Assembly (NCBI RefSeq): GCF_009617875.1
Contig: NZ_BLAV01000001.1
Span: 2,976,001-3,040,000 of the forward strand
Length of the DNA: 64,000 nucleotides
From: Prolixibacter sp. NT017
GTDB lineage: Bacteria > Bacteroidota > Bacteroidia > Bacteroidales > Prolixibacteraceae
Direction of reading: 5' to 3'
Positions 36,048-46,518 of the stretch are shown one piece after another. Under the pieces are notes generated by a model that saw nothing but the letters and a program-made list of their open reading frames with translations, made no database searches and was not told where the DNA came from. Both the position numbers and the translations under genes were made by a program. Numbering within the stretch: position 1 is the first letter of the stretch; every line of letters starts with the position of its first letter.

Positions 36048-36836
36048 ATGGAAATATTAAGCTTTCAGGAGTACACTCAGCCGCAGCACAAAGAATGGAT
36101 TGTTTTCATTCACGGTGCCGGAGGAAGTTCCAAAACATTTGGTCGCCAGATTGCTGCATTCCGCAGCCATTTCAATCTGCTCCTCCCCGATTTGCGGGAT
36201 CATGGTAACTCGAAAGAACTGACCAAACCGGAAGATGATGAACTTTCTTTCCGAATGGTAGCCCACGATGTGCTTACGCTAATGCATGAAAAAGGAATCG
36301 AACGGGCACACTTCATCGGGATATCAATGGGCTCAATTGTCATTCGGATTATTGAAGATATTGCACCAGAAGTAGTCTCATCAGTCATTATTGGTGGTGG
36401 CGTAATGAAGTTAAATCGCAGGACGCACCTGCTGTTTAAAACCGGCGTTTTCCTGTCAAGCTTTATCCCCTATCACAAACTTTACCAGTTGGTTGCCTGG
36501 ATTTTGATGCCCTACCGGAATCATAAAGTGGCCCGCCGGCTTTTTGTAAGGGAAGCGGCTCAGATTAAATCGGAAGCATTTAAGGTGTGGCTGGGATTGG
36601 TGGCTGATCTGAAGAAGAACCTGGATAACTATTTCAATAAGCCATTCAAATCGCCGATGCTAATGATCATGGGCAGCCAGGATTTCAACTTCCTCGATGA
36701 ATCCATCGACTACTGGAAAAAATTCCCCTTTACCAACCTCGATATTTTGCCCAAATGCGGGCATGTTTGTAACATCGAGCAGGCGGATGAATTCAACCAA
36801 CGTAGCCTGAATTTTCTGCTTAAACTCTCCAAATAG
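36048..36836 (+). CDS. Alpha/beta hydrolase
   Basis: The 262-residue protein has HGAGGSS (oxyanion region, 22-28), nucleophile Ser93 in G-I-S-M-G, an acidic D/E in the GSQDFNFLDES loop and His in PKCGHVCNIE, the usual triad order. It is a cytoplasmic serine hydrolase with no signal peptide. Substrate unknown; esterase or lactonase is most likely. Confidence 0.9.
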   Translation: MEILSFQEYTQPQHKEWIVFIHGAGGSSKTFGRQIAAFRSHFNLLLPDLRDHGNSKELTKPEDDELSFRMVAHDVLTLMHEKGIERAHFIGISMGSIVIRIIEDIAPEVVSSVIIGGGVMKLNRRTHLLFKTGVFLSSFIPYHKLYQLVAWILMPYRNHKVARRLFVREAAQIKSEAFKVWLGLVADLKKNLDNYFNKPFKSPMLMIMGSQDFNFLDESIDYWKKFPFTNLDILPKCGHVCNIEQADEFNQRSLNFLLKLSK

Positions 36837-36914
36837 GTTTTCTATCGAATAATGGGTTTTTGTGGTTAAACTTTGTATCTTAAGCGAAGTACATTAACCA
36901 GCAAAGCTATCATT

Positions 36915-37907
36915 ATGCCAGATCTATCGACGAAGTTTATGGGACTTTCTTTGAAGAATCCCATTATCATTGCCAGCTCAGGACTTACCGATTCAGTTGC
37001 AAAAATAAAAGCACTGGAAGCCAACGGAGCGGCTGCCGTTGTTTTGAAATCGCTCTTCGAAGAAGAGATTATTCTGGAAATGAAGGAAACCGAACACCGC
37101 ATGACCGGCAGGCCTTTCCTATTTCCCGAAACTATCGATTTTACAGAGGAGGAGTTGTACGAAGACTCCGTCCGGAAATATATTCGCCTCATCAAAGAAG
37201 CAAAAGAAGCCGTTGAAATTCCGGTCATCGCTTCCATCAACTGTATCTCCAGTCAAAAGTGGATGTACCTTGCGAAAGAGATTCAGGATGCCGGTGCCGA
37301 CGCACTTGAGCTCAACCTCTTTTTCCTTCCGTCGGACGACGATCGCGAACAACTGGACAACCTCGTTATCACCGATGCAATTATTCACCAGGTAAAAGAA
37401 ATTGTTTCTCTTCCGGTTTCCCTGAAAATAGGGTATTACTGTTCGAATCTCGCTTCCTACATCAGCAGGATTTCAGAGGCTGGAGTGCAGGGCCTTGTGC
37501 TCTTCAACCGTTCGTGGATGCCTGATATCGATACCGAAAATCTGACGGTCACCTCCGGCCCCATTCTTTCATCACCGGGCGATTACAACCAAACACTTCG
37601 CTGGGTATCGTTGATGTCAGGAAAAGTAAAATGCGATTTAGCTGCCTCAACTGGTATTCACTCGGCCGACGCCATCGTAAAACAGTTGCTGGCAGGTGCC
37701 AAAGCGGTTGAGATTGCTTCGGTTGTATACAAACACGGTCCGAAGCACATTAAAATCTTGCTTGAAGAGCTGAAGGAATGGATGGCTGAAAAAGAATTTG
37801 AATCAGTCGAAGATTTCGTCGGTATGCTGAAGCATTCATCGACCGGAAATCCCGCAGCCTGGGAACGGGTTCAGTTTATGAAAAACTTCAGCCAGTTTGT
37901 ATCGTAA
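36915..37907 (+). CDS. Dihydroorotate-dehydrogenase-like FMN protein
   Basis: I start it at 36915 (MPDLSTKFMGL), giving 330 residues; an upstream in-frame ATG at 36873 adds unlikely sequence. The TIM barrel has the PyrD-like opening LKNPIIIASSGLTDS, a central VIASINCISSQKW strand, DALELNLFF and the phosphate/FMN segments ending IASVVYKHGP. It lacks other pyrimidine genes nearby and belongs to the PyrD-like side branch, so another oxidoreductase role is possible. Confidence 0.85.
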   Translation: MPDLSTKFMGLSLKNPIIIASSGLTDSVAKIKALEANGAAAVVLKSLFEEEIILEMKETEHRMTGRPFLFPETIDFTEEELYEDSVRKYIRLIKEAKEAVEIPVIASINCISSQKWMYLAKEIQDAGADALELNLFFLPSDDDREQLDNLVITDAIIHQVKEIVSLPVSLKIGYYCSNLASYISRISEAGVQGLVLFNRSWMPDIDTENLTVTSGPILSSPGDYNQTLRWVSLMSGKVKCDLAASTGIHSADAIVKQLLAGAKAVEIASVVYKHGPKHIKILLEELKEWMAEKEFESVEDFVGMLKHSSTGNPAAWERVQFMKNFSQFVS

Positions 37908-37927
37908 AACCGGCTGACGAAAATATG

Positions 37928-38659
37928 CTATTGGGGAACGAAATTATAAGTAATCGTTCCCCTTTGTTTTTCAGGAGCATTGGGGGCAACATTGAACTCT
38001 GTATTCTCGGCCGCTTTCTTTGCATATGCGTACAACATGGTATCGGTGACATTCGGGTTGGGACGAGGTGTGGCACTCAGCACCTGGCCGTTTCGGTCCA
38101 CCACAATATCCACTGTTATTTCTCCACCGCCCTGCGCCAGGTAAATGGGAATCGGCAACCGGACATGATACCGGTCCTTGAGTGAGTAATGAATATTGCT
38201 TTTCCCCTTGTAAATGGTGTTCTTAATATCCTCCGGCTTCATGCCCTCAGTGGTTTCCTCAGGCATTTTCACATCACCAATTTCCGGTATTTTCTGCGAA
38301 AGCGTTTTATTCACATCATTCACCAGGGCCTTGGCTTTTGCAATCTCATCCCGGTAGGATTTATCAAAAAACTGATCTTTCGTCTGCTTTTTCTTCGATG
38401 CATCATTAACGGCTCGATTGGAACCCCGATCAGCGGATTCAGTCGGAGAAGCATTCGCTTTTTTCTCTTTCTTCACTTCCGGCTCCGGTAACTTCGGTTG
38501 TGGTTGTTCGGTAAAATCGAGAATAATGCCTTCGTCTTTCGGCATTCTGGACGTTTTCAATTCTGCCAGTAAGAAAATAGTCAGTAGTATGAGGTGAAAG
38601 GCAAGTGTGCCAATCACTCCATAAATATGCCGACGATATAATTCCTTTAACTTCTTCAT
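37928..38659 (-). CDS. TonB-like energy transducer
   Basis: The 243-residue protein has a short cytoplasmic N-terminus, one membrane helix at about 13-32, a Pro/Glu/Lys-rich periplasmic spacer (QPQPKLPEPEVKKEKK) and a C-terminal domain with ITVDIVVDRNGQVLSATPRPNPN typical of TonB. It would pass proton-motive force to an outer-membrane receptor, though no ExbBD or receptor gene is nearby. Confidence 0.82.
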   Translation of the reverse strand: MKKLKELYRRHIYGVIGTLAFHLILLTIFLLAELKTSRMPKDEGIILDFTEQPQPKLPEPEVKKEKKANASPTESADRGSNRAVNDASKKKQTKDQFFDKSYRDEIAKAKALVNDVNKTLSQKIPEIGDVKMPEETTEGMKPEDIKNTIYKGKSNIHYSLKDRYHVRLPIPIYLAQGGGEITVDIVVDRNGQVLSATPRPNPNVTDTMLYAYAKKAAENTEFNVAPNAPEKQRGTITYNFVPQ

Positions 38660-38778
38660 TTATGAACGTGAGCAAAATTAAGAATTTTATCGGCGCTGCG
38701 AATAGTGGGAAAGCTTTGTTAACACCTTGGGGAAAATAATCAGGAGGGGCTTCTTCAGAAAAGTATGGACAAAAAAAA

Positions 38779-38795
38779 TGTCCCTTGAAGGGACA
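38779..38795 (-). terminator. Terminator of the small ORF gene
   Basis: TGTCCCTT-g-AAGGGACA is a perfect 8-bp hairpin with an A-run on its left, giving a T-tract on the minus strand, 20 bp past the stop codon of the 56-residue gene. Confidence 0.8.
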
Positions 38796-38814
38796 GTCTC
38801 AACTTACGTTTCTC

Positions 38815-38985
38815 TTAATCTCTTTCCACGATTTCTTTCAATTCATGAAGGCGCTTGTCAATTTCGCGCATCATATCATCTTTCGATTGTTTTCTGAAAA
38901 GAGGATCATCATTTTCTTTTGTTAAAAGTGATTCTCTGAGCAAACGCAAATCTTCCAAACTTTCAAAATACTCTTTTCTTCCCAT
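38815..38985 (-). CDS. Small charged protein of unknown function
   Basis: I use the start at 38985 (MGRKEYFESLEDL), with GAGAG as a ribosome site eight bases upstream; a longer frame to 39027 adds an unconvincing N-terminus. The 56-residue protein is rich in Lys, Glu and Arg and strongly helical, with two candidate helices (SLEDLRLLRESLL and KDDMMREIDKRLHELKEIV). It has its own terminator, which supports a real gene. Role unknown. Confidence 0.65.
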   Translation of the reverse strand: MGRKEYFESLEDLRLLRESLLTKENDDPLFRKQSKDDMMREIDKRLHELKEIVERD

Positions 38986-39121
38986 AAATCTCTCGTTTTT
39001 GTGATTTGCACTTTTACACAACGTCAAAAATGCTAATTATATTCCATAATTATATTAAGCATACATTAAAACGACGTTAACTATTCAATTATTGTACCGG
39101 ATTGTGATTATCTGGAAAGAT

Positions 39122-40534
39122 TTATTCAATCACAATCGCTTCGAAGACGAAAAGCTCAGCCGTCCTCCAACCATCCCATCCCAAATGGGCCTTATTTTTA
39201 GAGCAGTATCCTAAAAACTCATCAACTGTCCAATTGTGTTCGGTGGCTACTTGCGGTAGAAATGTACCAGTGTTTAAACCGTTACGGATGTAAATTCCAT
39301 GCGTCCCCAGAATAATTTCCGACGGATCGTGTATCCGCCGGAGTGGTGTCAGTACGGAAATTTGCACCCGCGTGTCAGGCAACTCACTTCCATCCAAAGG
39401 TTCAAAACGGGTATCGTTTATTGCCGAAGAAATTGCCAAATCACGAACCCGTTCATACAACGGCTCTCGCTCATCGAAACGCCCCAAACATCCTCTTAGT
39501 TTATTCTTGACATACACGGTAACAAATGCGCCCATTTTGGCCCGTAAAGCCGGAGGAAGATATGCCGGGTCAATATCATCGCGGCCTCCCCGTTCAAAAT
39601 ATTGCCGAATGGCTTCTTCCGCCAGTTTTTTCAATTGCGCTTGCTCTTCTTCGCTCAGGTATGTCTTTTTGTCATTTTTCACCACGGCCTCCAACCCGCC
39701 ATAGCCAACAACTCGGTCATGACCGCCGTAAACGGAATCACCAGAATTGGAATAATCGACTTTCCGAATAGTCACATTCCCCATCTGTTCCGTCAAATAC
39801 AGAAATGTAAGCACCGAAGTCCAGCCACAACATGAAGTACGCAGGTTCGAAATATGCTTGTCATTGTTCTGGTCCAGACCGTTAAGAAATCTTTCCGGAT
39901 CACCGGAAATAATACCTTCTATCGTTTCCTCATCAGCTTTGCGTGCATCTTCATATTCGGGATAGTGTGACAAGTCGGTACTAACGACAAACAGCGTCTG
40001 TTCATTTACCAGCGACAAGAGCTCATCGGCAATCCGTTTAGATTCAGATGGACGGACCTGACCTAACAGAATGGGAATAATCCGGAAGTCCGATTTCAGT
40101 TTTTCCTGTAAAAAGGGCAATTGAACTTCGAGACTATGCTCCTCGGTATGTGCCGCCGGATAAAAACGAAACAAATCATTATTGGCAATGAGGCTTTCGC
40201 ATATTTCTAAATCAACAGGAACAACTCCCAATGGCGTTTCATAGTTGCCGATGTTGTACACCGAAGCTCCCCGAAACGATGCATAATGCGAGGAACCAAG
40301 CAAAACAACTCTTTCAATGGTGTTTTTCTCCGGAATACGTGCGTAACATTTCCCGGCAGTTCCACCTGAAAAAACATATCCGGCATGTGGGACTATCAGT
40401 CCGAGTAGTCGTTCGGATTCGGGTAAGGGAGTTCCGGCCTGAAGGAACTCGTGAATTTCTTTTTGCAGCGTGTTCGGTGAACCGGAATAGAAGCGTCCGG
40501 CCGCTACCGGAACACGGTTAACCGTTTCAGCCAT
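39122..40534 (-). CDS. Memo-AMMECR1 fusion (AmmeMemoRadiSam proteins B and A)
   Basis: The 470-residue protein joins two conserved families. Residues 1-275 are Memo-like: GLIVPHAGYVFSGG with His50, then EEHSLEVQLPF and STDLSHYP, which place metal-site histidines. Residues about 290-470 are AMMECR1-like with the R-G-C-L-G motif near 347 and GTFLPQVATEHNW. In many bacteria these are separate genes next to a radical SAM partner; the biochemical task is not established. No radical SAM gene is in this window. Confidence 0.92.
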   Translation of the reverse strand: MAETVNRVPVAAGRFYSGSPNTLQKEIHEFLQAGTPLPESERLLGLIVPHAGYVFSGGTAGKCYARIPEKNTIERVVLLGSSHYASFRGASVYNIGNYETPLGVVPVDLEICESLIANNDLFRFYPAAHTEEHSLEVQLPFLQEKLKSDFRIIPILLGQVRPSESKRIADELLSLVNEQTLFVVSTDLSHYPEYEDARKADEETIEGIISGDPERFLNGLDQNNDKHISNLRTSCCGWTSVLTFLYLTEQMGNVTIRKVDYSNSGDSVYGGHDRVVGYGGLEAVVKNDKKTYLSEEEQAQLKKLAEEAIRQYFERGGRDDIDPAYLPPALRAKMGAFVTVYVKNKLRGCLGRFDEREPLYERVRDLAISSAINDTRFEPLDGSELPDTRVQISVLTPLRRIHDPSEIILGTHGIYIRNGLNTGTFLPQVATEHNWTVDEFLGYCSKNKAHLGWDGWRTAELFVFEAIVIE

Positions 40535-40562
40535 GTTCTTTTTCTTTTAAAGGTATAAAAAA

Positions 40563-40579
40563 CGGGGCGCAAGGCCCCG
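40563..40579 (-). terminator. Terminator of the GH3 gene
   Basis: CGGGGC-gcaag-GCCCCG is a perfect 6-bp GC hairpin with an A-run on its left that gives a T-tract on the minus strand. Confidence 0.85.
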
Positions 40580-40601
40580 CTTTCATCTGATAATCTTTCG
40601 C

Positions 40602-43247
40602 TTATTTTTTCAGTTCAAACAGCTTCCCAGTCACTTTAAATCGTCCGGTTACCACCGATGTGGTTGCAGCATCAGCCCGCCCGGTAAAGCCCGGTTGTTT
40701 TCCTCCTACCGAGATCGTAAACCAGCCGGGTTCTACCACCAGATTGTCCTTTTTGATAATCATCGAAAGTTCACGTGGGCCGAGTTTGAAACTCACGACT
40801 TTGCTCTCACCTGCTTTTAGGTTGATACGGTTGAATCCTTCCAATTGCCTGATAGGACGCGGCGTCGATGCCTTTTCATCCGTAATGTACAATTCAACCA
40901 CTTCATCACCATCGCGTTTACCGGTATTGGTCACCTTAACGGAAACCGGAATCGAATCGCCGGAAGCAACCATATTGGGAACCTGTAAATCAGAATAGCT
41001 AAACGTGGTGTAGCTTAATCCGTAACCAAAAGGGAATAGCGGTTCGCCGTTGAAATAACGGTACGTCCGACCTTTCATATCGTAATCCCCAAAAGGTGGC
41101 AACTGATCAACCGACTTGTAATAAGTAACCGGTAATCTTCCGGCCGGGTTGTAGTCGCCGAATAAAACATCAGCAACAGCATTACCTCCTTCCTGGCCTG
41201 CATAACCCGCCGAAACAATGGCGTCCAGGTTATCAGCAGCCCAGTTGATGGCCAGTGCACTTCCGTTAAGCAACACCAATACAACCGGTTTGCCGGTCGC
41301 CTGGATCGCTTTCATCAAATCGCGCTGAGGTTTGGGAAGCAACAGGTTGGTGCGATCACCACCTTTAAATCCATCGACTTTGATGGGCATCTCCTCTCCT
41401 TCCAGGCGTTGAGACAACCCCAGTACTAGCACAACAGCATCAGCATTTTCAGCGGTCGCGACTGCATCTTTCAGCATATTCGGATTCGGCATGGCCCATA
41501 CCAGCTTGGCATCGCCATCGCCGTACCAGTTTTTGTACTCATACACCACTTTATAGCGCTTACCGGCTTCCATCTGCACATCCTTCTCATGATAAAAAGC
41601 TGAGTGCTCACTATTGTGACTCAATATCTTCTTTCCTTCGAAGATTACATCAAGCGTAGGCATTCCCCAGCATCCCAGGTGATAAGTTCCGGTTACCGGC
41701 GGTACAATGTATCCTGTCCATCTTACAGAGAAATTATCATCGGGCAATTGAGGCGATGGCGAGTCAGCTCCCCAGTAGAAATTGATTTGATCGTCCACTC
41801 GAGTGAACTCCGGCTTACCTTTCAATTCCGCATTCGCAAAATACTCGCCGGTTACGCCCTGGTGACCATCTTCGGTTTGCAAATAAATGGATGGAACCGG
41901 GGTCAGGTCATGAATGCCATCAGCCAAATCGCTTCCCTGGGCGTAGGTAATCTTCACCTGTGGTTCCAGCTTGTTCTCAATTCCCTTCAATACCGTTACC
42001 GGATGTTTCGGGATGCCATTGTAATTTCCGATCAACGCTTCCCAGTTGTTGGCATTAGGCCCGATAACAGCTACTGTTTTCAGCTTTTTGCTCAGCGGAA
42101 GTGTTTGGTTCTCGTTCTTCAACAGAATGATACTTTTGCGTGCCGCTTCACGGGCCAGTTGGTCATTCACATCAGAGCAATTAGCACTGTATGGTATTTT
42201 TGAATAGGGAACCCGATTAGGCGGATCGAACATTCCCAGTTTGAACCGGGCACGAAACAATCGTTTCACTGCTTTGTCAATATCGGCTTCAGTAACCAAG
42301 CCGCGTTTTATAGCTGTATCCAACCGGGAAAAAGCAACACCACAGTTCAAGTCGGTGCCCGCTTTGATAGCAATCGCAGCCGCTTCAGCAGCATTTTTCG
42401 CCGTTTTCTGGAACTGGAAAAAGTCGCTGATAGCCCAGCAATCGGAAACCACGTAACCGTCGAATCCCCAATCATCTCTCAATATATTCTGCAACAGAAA
42501 CGGATTTCCACAGCAAGGCAATCCACGGAAGAGGTTGTAAGCTCCCATCACCGAATATGCTTTTCCATCGACGACCAGCTTGCGGAAAGCAGGAAGATAC
42601 GTTTCGTAGAGATTGCGATCGGAAACATCCGCATCGAACTTATGGCGCAATGGTTCGGGTCCGGAGTGAACAGCAAAGTGTTTGGCTGTTGCCACCGTTT
42701 TCAGATAATGCGGGTCATTCCCCTGCATTCCCTCAACAAACTCCGTCCCCATCATTCCGGTGAGGTAAGGATCTTCGCCGTACGTTTCGTGACCTCTCCC
42801 CCAACGCGGATCACGGAAGATGTTGATGTTGGGAGACCAGAAAGTTAGTCCCTCATAAATGCCGTGTTTTCCGCGACGAATCCACTCGTTGTACTTGGCG
42901 CGAGCCTCCGTGGAAATAGCTGTTGCTTCACGGTACATCAGATCTTTATCCCACGAACCGGCGATGGTAATGGACTGTGGAAAAACAGTGGCATAACCGG
43001 CGCGTGCAACGCCATGCAATGCTTCGTTCCACCAGTTGTATGCCGGTATTCCCAGGCGGTCGATAGCCGGAGCCTGATATACCAGCTGACTAATCTTTTC
43101 CTCGAGAGTCATGTGCGAGACCAGATCATTAACCCTGTCCTCCAAAGGCAAATCCGGATCACGAAACAGAAAATGTGTTTGGTTCTTTTGTGCCAGAATA
43201 GAAACCGGCAACAATAACAAGATGAGCGCGATTCTCAGTTTTCTCAT
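40602..43247 (-). CDS. Glycoside hydrolase family 3 with PA14 domain
   Basis: The 881-residue protein has a signal peptide (ILAQKNQ). The N-terminal GH3 barrel has the nucleophile Asp269 in V-V-S-D-C-W; the (alpha/beta)6 second domain starts near 365 with [16 protein letters not shown]14 insert lies at about 455-590 ([12 protein letters not shown] ... [20 protein letters not shown]), and a fibronectin III-like C-terminal domain follows ([10 protein letters not shown]). The opening ([15 protein letters not shown]) fits beta-xylosidase or beta-glucosidase members that trim oligosaccharides in the periplasm. It is divergent from a GH2 gene 146 bp away. Confidence 0.94.
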   Translation of the reverse strand: MRKLRIALILLLLPVSILAQKNQTHFLFRDPDLPLEDRVNDLVSHMTLEEKISQLVYQAPAIDRLGIPAYNWWNEALHGVARAGYATVFPQSITIAGSWDKDLMYREATAISTEARAKYNEWIRRGKHGIYEGLTFWSPNINIFRDPRWGRGHETYGEDPYLTGMMGTEFVEGMQGNDPHYLKTVATAKHFAVHSGPEPLRHKFDADVSDRNLYETYLPAFRKLVVDGKAYSVMGAYNLFRGLPCCGNPFLLQNILRDDWGFDGYVVSDCWAISDFFQFQKTAKNAAEAAAIAIKAGTDLNCGVAFSRLDTAIKRGLVTEADIDKAVKRLFRARFKLGMFDPPNRVPYSKIPYSANCSDVNDQLAREAARKSIILLKNENQTLPLSKKLKTVAVIGPNANNWEALIGNYNGIPKHPVTVLKGIENKLEPQVKITYAQGSDLADGIHDLTPVPSIYLQTEDGHQGVTGEYFANAELKGKPEFTRVDDQINFYWGADSPSPQLPDDNFSVRWTGYIVPPVTGTYHLGCWGMPTLDVIFEGKKILSHNSEHSAFYHEKDVQMEAGKRYKVVYEYKNWYGDGDAKLVWAMPNPNMLKDAVATAENADAVVLVLGLSQRLEGEEMPIKVDGFKGGDRTNLLLPKPQRDLMKAIQATGKPVVLVLLNGSALAINWAADNLDAIVSAGYAGQEGGNAVADVLFGDYNPAGRLPVTYYKSVDQLPPFGDYDMKGRTYRYFNGEPLFPFGYGLSYTTFSYSDLQVPNMVASGDSIPVSVKVTNTGKRDGDEVVELYITDEKASTPRPIRQLEGFNRINLKAGESKVVSFKLGPRELSMIIKKDNLVVEPGWFTISVGGKQPGFTGRADAATTSVVTGRFKVTGKLFELKK

Positions 43248-43393
43248 TGATTACAATTAAATTGGTTAAATCATTCCCCCTAAATTAAACAAAACATCTA
43301 AAACGGCTGTGCCTTCCCGAATTCAATCCAACTGGTTTTCTGTAATTTCTCTTATAAGTGTTACTTTTACAATCCTGACTTTTTAAAAAACCA

Positions 43394-46189
43394 ATGTTCC
43401 AAACCATGAATTGCTTTTCTACCCGGTGGAAACACACAATAGTATTACTGCTAACAACTTTTTCAGTAATTACGGTCAACGCACAGGAAACCATTATCAA
43501 ATACCTGTCTGGAACAGACAAGGACCACACCGTCAACTGGGATTTTTATTGCACCGATGGACGAAACAGTGACAAATGGACAACCATTCCTGTTCCATCC
43601 AACTGGGAGTTGCAGGGATTCGGGACATATAATTATGGTTTGGACCCGGATTCTGTTCGGGGAAAGGAAAAAGGAATCTACCGGTATAACTTTAATGTTC
43701 CAAAAGATTGGAGAAAGAAGCAAATCAACATTGTCTTCGAAGGTTCCATGACGGATACCGAAGTCAAAATTAACGGTCAAAATGCCGGCCCCCTGCATCA
43801 GGGAGCTTTTTATCAGTTCAAATACAACATTACCCGGTTGCTGAAATTCGGTTCGGAGAACCAGCTGGAAGTGACTGTCTCCAAACATTCAACCAACAAA
43901 TCGGTGAATGAAGCCGAGCGCCATGCCGACTATTGGATTTTCGGCGGAATTTTTCGTCCGGTTTATCTCGAAGCGTTACCACGACAACACATCGTTCGCA
44001 CTACCATCGACGCCAAACCAAATGGCCATTTTACGGCCGATGTGTATTTGAGTGATGAGAAGAATGGAGAGGAAGTGACAGCGCAGATTCTCAATTCTGC
44101 AAATCAGCCGGTCGGTGAAGCATTCTCTGTTCCGGTAACCAACGGGCAATCTAATGTCCGGCTGGCAACTCACATTGAAAAACCGAAAACCTGGAACCCC
44201 GAATTTCCCAATCTGTACAAAGTGATTTTCGAACTAAAGAAAAACCGGGAAGTCATTCATCGGGTAGAACAAAAATTTGGATTTCGAACGGTGGAACTTC
44301 GGCCGCATGACGGGATTTATGTGAACGGTGTCAAAGTGAAGTTCAAGGGTGTAAACCGGCATAGTTTCTGGCCAAATTCAGGCCGGACAACCAGCAAAAA
44401 GCTGAGCATCCGCGATGTGAAACTGATGAAGCAGATGAATATGAATGCAGTTCGGATGTCTCATTATCCGCCGGATTCTCATTTTCTGGATGTGTGCGAC
44501 TCGTTGGGGCTGTTTGTTCTGGACGAACTGGCTGGTTGGCAATCGGCTTATGACACACAAGTTGGAACAAAACTCGTTGAAGAAATGGTGAACCGTGATG
44601 TGAACCATCCGTCCATCGTGATTTGGGACAACGGCAACGAAGGAGGCTGGAATACGGCGCTTGACAATTTGTTCCTGATATTCGACCCGCAACATCGCCC
44701 GGTGATTCATCCGGGACAACTGTTTCAACACACCGATAACCGGCATTACATCGACTACGATTACGGGGCCGGAACTTTCTTCCATGGCAATGAAGTCTTC
44801 TTTCCGACCGAATTTCTGCATGGATTGTATGATGGTGGTGCCGGAGCAGGTCTCGAAGATTACTGGAACTTAATGTGGCATAATCCGCTCTCAGCGGGAG
44901 GATTCATATGGGATTTCTCCGATGAAGCAGTGGTTCGAACCGATAAAGACAACGAGCTAGATACCGATGGTAGTCATGCTGCCGACGGAATTCTCGGCCC
45001 TTATCGGGAAAAAGAAGCCAGTTTCTATACCATCCGTGATATCTGGTCTCCAGTTTTCTTTGAGAAGCGGATCATTACGCCGCAATTCAATGGACAGTTT
45101 CATATCGAAAACCGCTACCTCTATACCAATCTTTCGCAATGCAAGGTCGATTGGAAATGGGTGAAACTGCCACCGGTTACCGGCGGGATGCAGGAGACAA
45201 TTGCCTCTGGCGAAAAGGAAATGCCTGCGGTCTCTCCAGGGAACAATGGAGTTTTATCAATCGGTGTTCCGGACAACTTCCATAAAGCAGACGTTTTGTA
45301 CCTGACCGTTATCGATCCACACGGGACGAAGATGAATACATGGAGCTGGCCGGTGAAAACGCCTGCCGAAATTACTGCCGCAATGTTGCCGCCAGACGGG
45401 AAACACCCCATTAACGTCGATGAAAAAGATACAATACTGAAAGTCACATCCGGAAAAATGGAATTCGAATTCTCCAAAACCTCCGGCTACCTCGAAAAAG
45501 TGATTTCCGATGGAACCGAGATTCCGTTTAGTGATGGCCCCCTATTATCCGGTCCGAAACCGACCTTCAAGTCGGTGAGCTATCATCCAACCGAAAATGG
45601 AATGGTGATTGAAGCGAAATATGCCAACCGTTTCCGGGAACTAAAATGGACCGTTCTGAAAAATGGCTTGCTCAAACTGGAATGCAGTTATTATCCGCCT
45701 TACGAAAGTAATTTCATGGGAATCAGTTTCCGTTTTCCGGAAGACCGCGTAACCGGAATGACCTGGATGGGCTACGGTCCTTACCGTGTTTGGAAAAACA
45801 GGATGAAAGGTAATACGCTCGCAGTATGGCATTCTTCCTACAACAACACGATAACAGGTGAAACCTATCAGTATCCTGAATTCAAGGGGTATCGCAAAGA
45901 CTTCTACTGGGCATCCATCGAAACGACGAACAAGGATTTCAGCATTTTGTGTGCTTCGCCGGACATTTTCCTCAGAATGTTTACACCCGAGCCACCGCAT
46001 GGTGCTTTTAATGACAACACAACCCCGGCTTTCCCGGAAGGAAATATATCCTTCATGCATGCCATCAGTCCTATCGGAACCAAATTTAAAAAGCCCGAAC
46101 AGCTAGGCCCAATGGGACAGCCCTCAAAATTTGACAACCAGCGTCATGAATATGCCAAAAGCATGGTTCTTTACTTCGATTTCAGGTAA
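43394..46189 (+). CDS. Glycoside hydrolase family 2, beta-galactosidase-like
   Basis: The 931-residue protein has a signal peptide ending near VNAQET. Domain order is the GH2 sugar-binding jelly roll (about 60-195), Ig-like linker, and TIM barrel with the acid/base Glu416 in W-D-N-G-N-E. The barrel begins at FKGVNRHSFWP. A large C-terminal beta domain (about 650-930) resembles the LacZ-type beta-gal small chain. Start could be residue 5. It probably cleaves beta-galactosides or related sugars in the periplasm. No SusC/SusD pair is present, so it is not a standard utilisation locus. Confidence 0.92.
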   Translation: MFQTMNCFSTRWKHTIVLLLTTFSVITVNAQETIIKYLSGTDKDHTVNWDFYCTDGRNSDKWTTIPVPSNWELQGFGTYNYGLDPDSVRGKEKGIYRYNFNVPKDWRKKQINIVFEGSMTDTEVKINGQNAGPLHQGAFYQFKYNITRLLKFGSENQLEVTVSKHSTNKSVNEAERHADYWIFGGIFRPVYLEALPRQHIVRTTIDAKPNGHFTADVYLSDEKNGEEVTAQILNSANQPVGEAFSVPVTNGQSNVRLATHIEKPKTWNPEFPNLYKVIFELKKNREVIHRVEQKFGFRTVELRPHDGIYVNGVKVKFKGVNRHSFWPNSGRTTSKKLSIRDVKLMKQMNMNAVRMSHYPPDSHFLDVCDSLGLFVLDELAGWQSAYDTQVGTKLVEEMVNRDVNHPSIVIWDNGNEGGWNTALDNLFLIFDPQHRPVIHPGQLFQHTDNRHYIDYDYGAGTFFHGNEVFFPTEFLHGLYDGGAGAGLEDYWNLMWHNPLSAGGFIWDFSDEAVVRTDKDNELDTDGSHAADGILGPYREKEASFYTIRDIWSPVFFEKRIITPQFNGQFHIENRYLYTNLSQCKVDWKWVKLPPVTGGMQETIASGEKEMPAVSPGNNGVLSIGVPDNFHKADVLYLTVIDPHGTKMNTWSWPVKTPAEITAAMLPPDGKHPINVDEKDTILKVTSGKMEFEFSKTSGYLEKVISDGTEIPFSDGPLLSGPKPTFKSVSYHPTENGMVIEAKYANRFRELKWTVLKNGLLKLECSYYPPYESNFMGISFRFPEDRVTGMTWMGYGPYRVWKNRMKGNTLAVWHSSYNNTITGETYQYPEFKGYRKDFYWASIETTNKDFSILCASPDIFLRMFTPEPPHGAFNDNTTPAFPEGNISFMHAISPIGTKFKKPEQLGPMGQPSKFDNQRHEYAKSMVLYFDFR

Positions 46190-46518
46190 AGTTTTTTTCT
46201 TACGTCTTTAAGTGGGAACTCATCCCCGTTTAGACGTAAAATAAATTAGTCTATTATAAAAAAGGTAATACCATAAACATTATTCAAGCCTATAACCTAC
46301 TCAAACAAGGGGATTGCTGAAAAAAAAAGCACCTTACCTCAGCATCAGATCTAGATAGCAAACTCGACTCTTCTAGAATCGCATAATATTATGCAATAAG
46401 TTAAATAAGCAACCATATTTCGTTGGATATCGTCTTAAAAGAGATATATTTATTAAATAATCACCGACGTAGTTCTTTAATATCGACAATTACTGTTTTC
46501 AACCCAAAAACATTCAAT
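46190..46518. other. AT-rich intergenic region
   Basis: About 330 bp between the GH2 gene and the lipoprotein gene. No clear terminator hairpin or open frame; very AT-rich. Confidence 0.45.
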
